From contig NZ_QXFK01000015.1 of assembly GCF_003581645.1 (NCBI RefSeq), positions 159,825 to 223,824 of the forward strand: a stretch of DNA of 64,000 nt, in the 5' to 3' direction. A program made the position numbers and the translations under genes. This DNA comes from Pelagerythrobacter aerophilus (GTDB lineage: Bacteria; Pseudomonadota; Alphaproteobacteria; Sphingomonadales; Sphingomonadaceae). Shown here in pieces: positions 60,425 to 64,000 of this stretch. The notes beneath the pieces are model-generated. The model made no database searches, was not told where the DNA came from, and worked only from the letters and a program-made list of their open reading frames with translations. The stretch's first letter is position 1; each line of letters starts with the position of its first letter.

Positions 60425-61339
60425 ATGACTAAACGAACCGCCAAGCAAGACCCCCACCACCGCATCACCGGCCGCATTCTGGCCGAGCTGGAGCAAGGCA
60501 CCCGCCCTTGGCTGAAACCATGGAGCGGCGGCGACATGGCCGCATCGGGGCAGCCCCGGCCTCTGCGCGCCACCGGCGAGCCCTATCGCGGGATCAACGT
60601 TCTGCTCTTGTGGATCGAGGCGCAAGCGTCGGGCTTTGTGTCGCCCTCTTGGATGACCTACCGGCAGGCGCAGGCGCTCGGCGCAAACGTGCGCAAGGGC
60701 GAAACGGGCGCGACAGTTGTTTACTACGGCGACAGCCGCAAGACCGTGAGCGACGAGGAAACCGGAGAAGACAGGGAACAGGCGTTCCGCTTCCTGAAGA
60801 CCTACACCGTGTTCAACGTGGCACAGATCGACGGATTGCCCGAGCATTTTCACATCGTGCCGAAACCCGCGCCGGAGGAAGAGCGCATCGAGGCGGCGGA
60901 CGCATTCTTTGCCGCCATCCCCGCGACCGTGAACCACGGCGGCGACCGTGCCTTCTATGCGCCCGGCCCCGACCGCATCCAGCTACCGCCCTTCGCGGTG
61001 TTCCACGATGCCCACGGGTATTACACCACGAGGGGCCATGAAACCGTGCATTGGACTCGCCATGAGAGCCGCCTTGATCGCAGCTTCGGCCGCGAGAAAT
61101 GGGGCGATGAAGGCTACGCGCGCGAGGAACTGGTTGCCGAGCTTGGCGCGGCTTTCCTCGCTGCCGACCTCGGCTTGGCAATTGACCCGCGCTCCGATCA
61201 TGCCAGCTACATCGCGAGCTGGATCAAAGTGCTGCAAAACGACGCTCGCGCCATTGTCCAAGCCGCTGCTCACGCCGAGCGCGCCGTTGCCTTCCTGCAC
61301 CAACTGGCAAATCTCGAGGAAGGGAAAGAGGCGGCTTAG
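60425..61339 (+). CDS. ardC: ArdC-like anti-restriction / ssDNA-binding protein
   Basis: A 304-residue protein with an N-terminal ssDNA-binding half (RITGRILAELEQGTRPWLKP, then PLRATGEPYRGINVLLLWIE, TYRQAQALGANVRKGETGAT) and a C-terminal zincin-like half: TTRGHETVHWTRHESRLDRS (near 203) and YAREELVAELGAAFL. ArdC is carried by conjugative elements and shields incoming single-stranded DNA from host restriction. GGAAGGAGG precedes the ATG at 60425. It fits an element that moves by the relaxase at 41-44 kb. Confidence 0.93.
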   Translation: MTKRTAKQDPHHRITGRILAELEQGTRPWLKPWSGGDMAASGQPRPLRATGEPYRGINVLLLWIEAQASGFVSPSWMTYRQAQALGANVRKGETGATVVYYGDSRKTVSDEETGEDREQAFRFLKTYTVFNVAQIDGLPEHFHIVPKPAPEEERIEAADAFFAAIPATVNHGGDRAFYAPGPDRIQLPPFAVFHDAHGYYTTRGHETVHWTRHESRLDRSFGREKWGDEGYAREELVAELGAAFLAADLGLAIDPRSDHASYIASWIKVLQNDARAIVQAAAHAERAVAFLHQLANLEEGKEAA

Positions 61340-61593
61340 CCGCCGACGGTCGAGGCCGCCCCTGACGGGGCGGCCGCTTCGTTTGACCCGTCCGGCCCGC
61401 CCTAATGCGCGGGCCGCTCCCTTCGGTCGCGGCCTGCGTGCTTTGCGCCCTTGTTGTGAAAACCCGCCGTTTGGTCGCCACTTAGGCCGCGCGCGAGTTG
61501 GCGACGATGAGCGGCTTCCGGAATGTCCGCCTGCGACTGCGCAAGACTGGCAGCGGACTCGCGACGCATCTGATCACGAGGTATGCCGGCAGA

Positions 61594-62562
61594 ATGAATG
61601 ACAAGCCCGACGCCGAAAACCCCAATGACTGCATCATACCGCCGGAGCTTCCCAAAACCGAGCTGCGGAACCTTGTGTCTGAGCAATCCGAGCATGAAGT
61701 CCGGGAAATCGTCGATTACATTGAATGGCAGTGCAACAAGAAGCGCGAGCACGAGTTGGAGGAAACCGGGACCACTGAACTTGCAGAGGAGATCGTTCAG
61801 CACGCCGAGAAGATCAAAACCGAACGGGTAATGGGGACAGACTACAGCGTTTGGGACGTGCACACGAATCTCAATCGCTGGTGGGTCATCACAAACCCTA
61901 CTAACCTCTATTCCCAGATCCTCATGCCCAGCCTCGACTACACGCTGTCGTTCCATATTGGACTGATGGCGCGGGTTCAGGCGCGTCGGGAGATTGCCGG
62001 TGGAGACGAAGTTTTCGACTTCCTCTCGATCACGCAGCGCAAAATTTATCAGGCCCAACTCGCGTTCGACGAAGCTGACGAGATCGAGGATTTCCAAGGC
62101 ATCGGCCTGCAGTGCCGCGAGGCGATGACCTCATTCACGCGAGAAGTCGTCGCAGCTGGATTGTTCGACGACCTAGGAGAACCGCCCAAGAAGGGCGATT
62201 TCATTGCATGGTCGGATCACGTGATCGGAGCCAGGGCGGCTGGCGGTGCGGCAGAATATGTGCGCGGCTATCTCAAGGCCATCTGCCAAAAAGGCTGGCA
62301 ACTCGCCAACTGGCTTACCCATGCTAAAAACGCTACGCGATCCGACGCCGCTCTGTGTCTTTCCGCGACGGAACACCTAGTCCACGAGCTGATCACGCTA
62401 GCGCTTAAATCGAAAGCGCGGAGCCCCGAGAAGTGTGGGCGTTGCAGCTCGTTCAAGATCAACGTGACATGGCGCCCCGACGAAGAAGAATATGTTGCTT
62501 CCTGTGAAATGTGCGGGGCGGAGGGCAGATGGCCGCCTTCGTCAGTGGCCTCGGAAGCCTAG
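61594..62562 (+). CDS. Hypothetical protein with a C-terminal zinc ribbon
   Basis: A 322-residue protein I cannot assign. The first 250 residues are largely helical and acidic (LRNLVSEQSEHEVREIVDYI, EETGTTELAEEIVQHAEKIK). The C terminus has CGRCSSFKINV and CEMCGAEGRW, a four-cysteine zinc ribbon. A frame from 61498 would add 32 basic residues without similarity; the ATG at 61594 is preferred. It stands between ardC and the insertion sequence, so its promoter region begins in about 250 non-coding bases. It could be a late-acquired cargo gene. Confidence 0.55.
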   Translation: MNDKPDAENPNDCIIPPELPKTELRNLVSEQSEHEVREIVDYIEWQCNKKREHELEETGTTELAEEIVQHAEKIKTERVMGTDYSVWDVHTNLNRWWVITNPTNLYSQILMPSLDYTLSFHIGLMARVQARREIAGGDEVFDFLSITQRKIYQAQLAFDEADEIEDFQGIGLQCREAMTSFTREVVAAGLFDDLGEPPKKGDFIAWSDHVIGARAAGGAAEYVRGYLKAICQKGWQLANWLTHAKNATRSDAALCLSATEHLVHELITLALKSKARSPEKCGRCSSFKINVTWRPDEEEYVASCEMCGAEGRWPPSSVASEA

Positions 62563-62623
62563 CGACCGTGAATGCCGCGTTGCCGTAATATCTGGCGAAT
62601 GGCTTCTGTGGATGGCTCCCGCG

Positions 62624-62871
62624 TTGCAAGGGCAAATGCGATGTGCTGGCGCTTGGGTCGGGTGCAGACTTCTGTCCGGCCTGTTGATGCAGCCATGAAG
62701 TAGACTGCTGGCCCTGATGGTGTCCGCGAACTGGGTCCCGAACTGGTTTACAGGCTGTATCGCCTCGGCCATTCGCTGGGTTGTCCCGGTTCCCGGTCTG
62801 ACCGGTTCGCCATCATCTCGCTTTGCTCTCACAACTCCTGAAGTGGCTTTCGCCGCTATTCCGTTTTGCCT
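62624..62871 (-). ncRNA. Candidate bridge RNA region of the IS110-family element
   Basis: About 248 non-coding bases between the inner inverted repeat and the end of the transposase gene, on its 3' side. In IS110-family elements a structured bridge RNA read from a non-coding end pairs with target and donor DNA; in IS1111-type elements it lies on the 3' side of the transposase gene. I infer the location from that layout; I have not folded it. Confidence 0.45.
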
Positions 62872-63906
62872 CTACGCCGCCAACGCAGGCACGTGGCGCT
62901 CACGATAGACTTCCCCGCGGGTCATGATGGCCCAGACGATTCTCGCTGTTTTGTTTGCCAAAGCCACGGTGACCACCCGTGCGGGCTTGCGCGCCAGCAA
63001 GGCGAGAACGTTGGGATCGACCGCCTCCGGTTTTCTTTTCGCGTTCCGCACCACTGCCGTCATGCCGACCACCAGGAGCTTACGAAGATACCTGTCGCCC
63101 ATCTTCGAGATGCGGCCGAGCCGCTCTTTGCCGCCGCTGGACTTCTGAAGCGGGGTTAGCCCCAGCCAGGCCGCGAACTGCCGGCCAGAGCGGAACTGAG
63201 ATGGATCACTGACCGACGCTGCGAGTGCCGTCGCTCCGATCGGGCCAATGCCCGGGATCGTCATGAGGCGGGTGGCAACGTCGCTCTTGCGCTGCCACCC
63301 GATCAGATCACGTTCGATCTCCCGTACCTGGGCGTGGACATCGAGGGCTTGCTGCGACAGCCGCTCAACGATGCGAAGAGCATCGGACGGCACGTCAGGC
63401 GCTTCCCCGTCGACGATCGCACGTGCCTTCTCCAAAGCTCGATTGATGCCTTGGGGGATGTCGATGCCGAACTCGGCCAAAAGCCCTCGCATCATGTTGA
63501 TTAGCTGCGTGCGCTGCTTGACGAACAGATCCCGCGTGCGGTGCATCGACAGCGCCGCCTGCTGCTCCGCTGACTTCACCGGCACAAAGCGCATCGTGGG
63601 GCGCGTCACTGCCTCGCAGATTGCTTCCGCATCCGCAGCATCGGTCTTGCCGCGCTTCACGTAGGGCTTGACGTAAGCCGGCGGCATCAGCCGAACCTCA
63701 TGGCCCAGCTTGATCAGCTCCCGAGCCCAGTAATGCGACGTGCCGCAGGCCTCCATGCCAACCACGCAAGGCGGAAGCTTCTCGAAGAAGGGAAGCATCT
63801 GCGAGCGCCGCAATGCCTTGCGAACAACGGCCGTGCCCTGTGCATCTACGCCGTGAACCTGGAAAACGTTCTTGGCCAAATCGAGACCGATCGTGCTAAT
63901 ATCCAT
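62872..63906 (-). CDS. IS110-family transposase (DEDD recombinase)
   Basis: A 344-residue recombinase. The N-terminal RuvC-like domain has IGLDLAKNVFQVHGVD (first Asp near residue 8), GMEACGTSHYWAREL (Glu near 50) and KRGKTDAADAEAICEA (two Asp near 90). The C-terminal Tnp domain has TIPGIGPIGATALAASVSDP, GRQFAAWLGLTPLQKSSGGK and ERLGRISKMGDRYLRKLLV, with the conserved serine in KSSGGK. It appears intact. I chose the ATG at 63906 (MDISTIGLD); an ATG at 63960 would add 18 non-family residues. Confidence 0.95.
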   Translation of the reverse strand: MDISTIGLDLAKNVFQVHGVDAQGTAVVRKALRRSQMLPFFEKLPPCVVGMEACGTSHYWARELIKLGHEVRLMPPAYVKPYVKRGKTDAADAEAICEAVTRPTMRFVPVKSAEQQAALSMHRTRDLFVKQRTQLINMMRGLLAEFGIDIPQGINRALEKARAIVDGEAPDVPSDALRIVERLSQQALDVHAQVREIERDLIGWQRKSDVATRLMTIPGIGPIGATALAASVSDPSQFRSGRQFAAWLGLTPLQKSSGGKERLGRISKMGDRYLRKLLVVGMTAVVRNAKRKPEAVDPNVLALLARKPARVVTVALANKTARIVWAIMTRGEVYRERHVPALAA

Positions 63907-64000
63907 CTGGGTGGCTCCCATTTTGCTCGTGAATACCTGACGGTCTTCACACCTTGGCACCTAGATGCCGTGAGCGGGAGCCATCCACCTCATCTGGTTT

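Larger units (their letters stand above)
62609..63988 (-). mobile_element. IS110-family insertion sequence, IS1111-like
   Basis: A transposase gene (62872-63906) is framed by a perfect 15-base inverted repeat: GTGGATGGCTCCCGC at 62609-62623 and GCGGGAGCCATCCAC at 63974-63988. Inner inverted repeats of this kind are typical of the IS1111 group within IS110; classic IS110 elements lack them. The exact ends lie some bases outside the repeats and cannot be fixed here. The non-coding block 62624-62871, downstream of the transposase, is where IS1111-type elements are expected to encode their bridge RNA. Confidence 0.85.

Noticed and set aside
36689..64000. CRISPR array or cas genes in the defence-rich region
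   Set aside because: No regularly spaced repeats and no Cas-like proteins were seen on either strand.

Overview
The window is high-GC DNA that looks alphaproteobacterial. It most resembles a sphingomonad, probably of the Erythrobacter/Altererythrobacter/Porphyrobacter group. Grounds are the exosortase-A-associated gene set, a DUF6456 protein, an NDUFS4-type complex I subunit, DUF885 and SIMPL proteins, secDF-yajC beside a tRNA-Pro(GGG), and the overall base and codon use. The species cannot be fixed from sequence alone.

Bases 1 to about 36,700 are ordinary chromosome. First comes the tail of an exosortase-A (XrtA) accessory cluster: AMP-forming acyl ligase, acyltransferase, acyl carrier protein and two alpha/beta hydrolases. 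It meets an iron-sulfur group (ferredoxin and two cysteine desulfurases) and a divergent alpha/beta hydrolase. Next are a GFA protein, a TonB-like protein, a DUF885 lipoprotein, HU, Lon, a PhyH-type dioxygenase, an ECF sigma factor with a membrane partner, a lipoprotein protease, YbaB, DnaX, the SRP RNA, NDUFS4, HrpB, a polyprenyl diphosphate synthase and chorismate mutase. Then follow a PhoQ/PhoP-like two-component pair, PepSY and SIMPL proteins, an amidohydrolase, an ABC-F ATPase, DUF6456, a helix-turn-helix regulator coupled to a glycosyltransferase, and secF-secD-yajC. Small paired-hairpin repeats are scattered here, and one copy has entered the ABC-F reading frame.

At tRNA-Pro(GGG), 36,689-36,765, the character changes. 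Everything from there to the right edge reads as a mobile genomic island. It has an AlpA-type regulator, a transfer-origin-like repeat region, a small putative relaxosome protein, a TraD/VirD4 coupling protein and a MobF (TrwC/TraA) relaxase. No mating-pair apparatus or integrase lies inside the window. The cargo is mostly defence: a short Argonaute with a DUF4365-APAZ nuclease partner (SPARDA-like); a cluster of MmeI-like adenine methyltransferase, zinc-ribbon protein, DinJ/YafQ toxin-antitoxin, SF2 helicase and GIY-YIG nuclease; a fused MNT-HEPN protein; a second nucleotidyltransferase joined to an ECF sigma factor; a DUF262/HNH (GmrSD-type) protein; and an ArdC anti-restriction protein. An IS110-family element of the IS1111 type closes the window.

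The most interesting stretch is 47.3-56.2 kb. The methyltransferase shows no nuclease motif of its own, while a helicase and a GIY-YIG nuclease are translationally coupled behind a toxin-antitoxin pair whose promoter carries a palindromic operator. The simplest reading is a multi-gene restriction-like system whose cutting arm is expressed from an auto-regulated toxin-antitoxin promoter. The methyltransferase also has a visibly AT-rich central block where its specificity domain should lie, as expected if specificity has been swapped.
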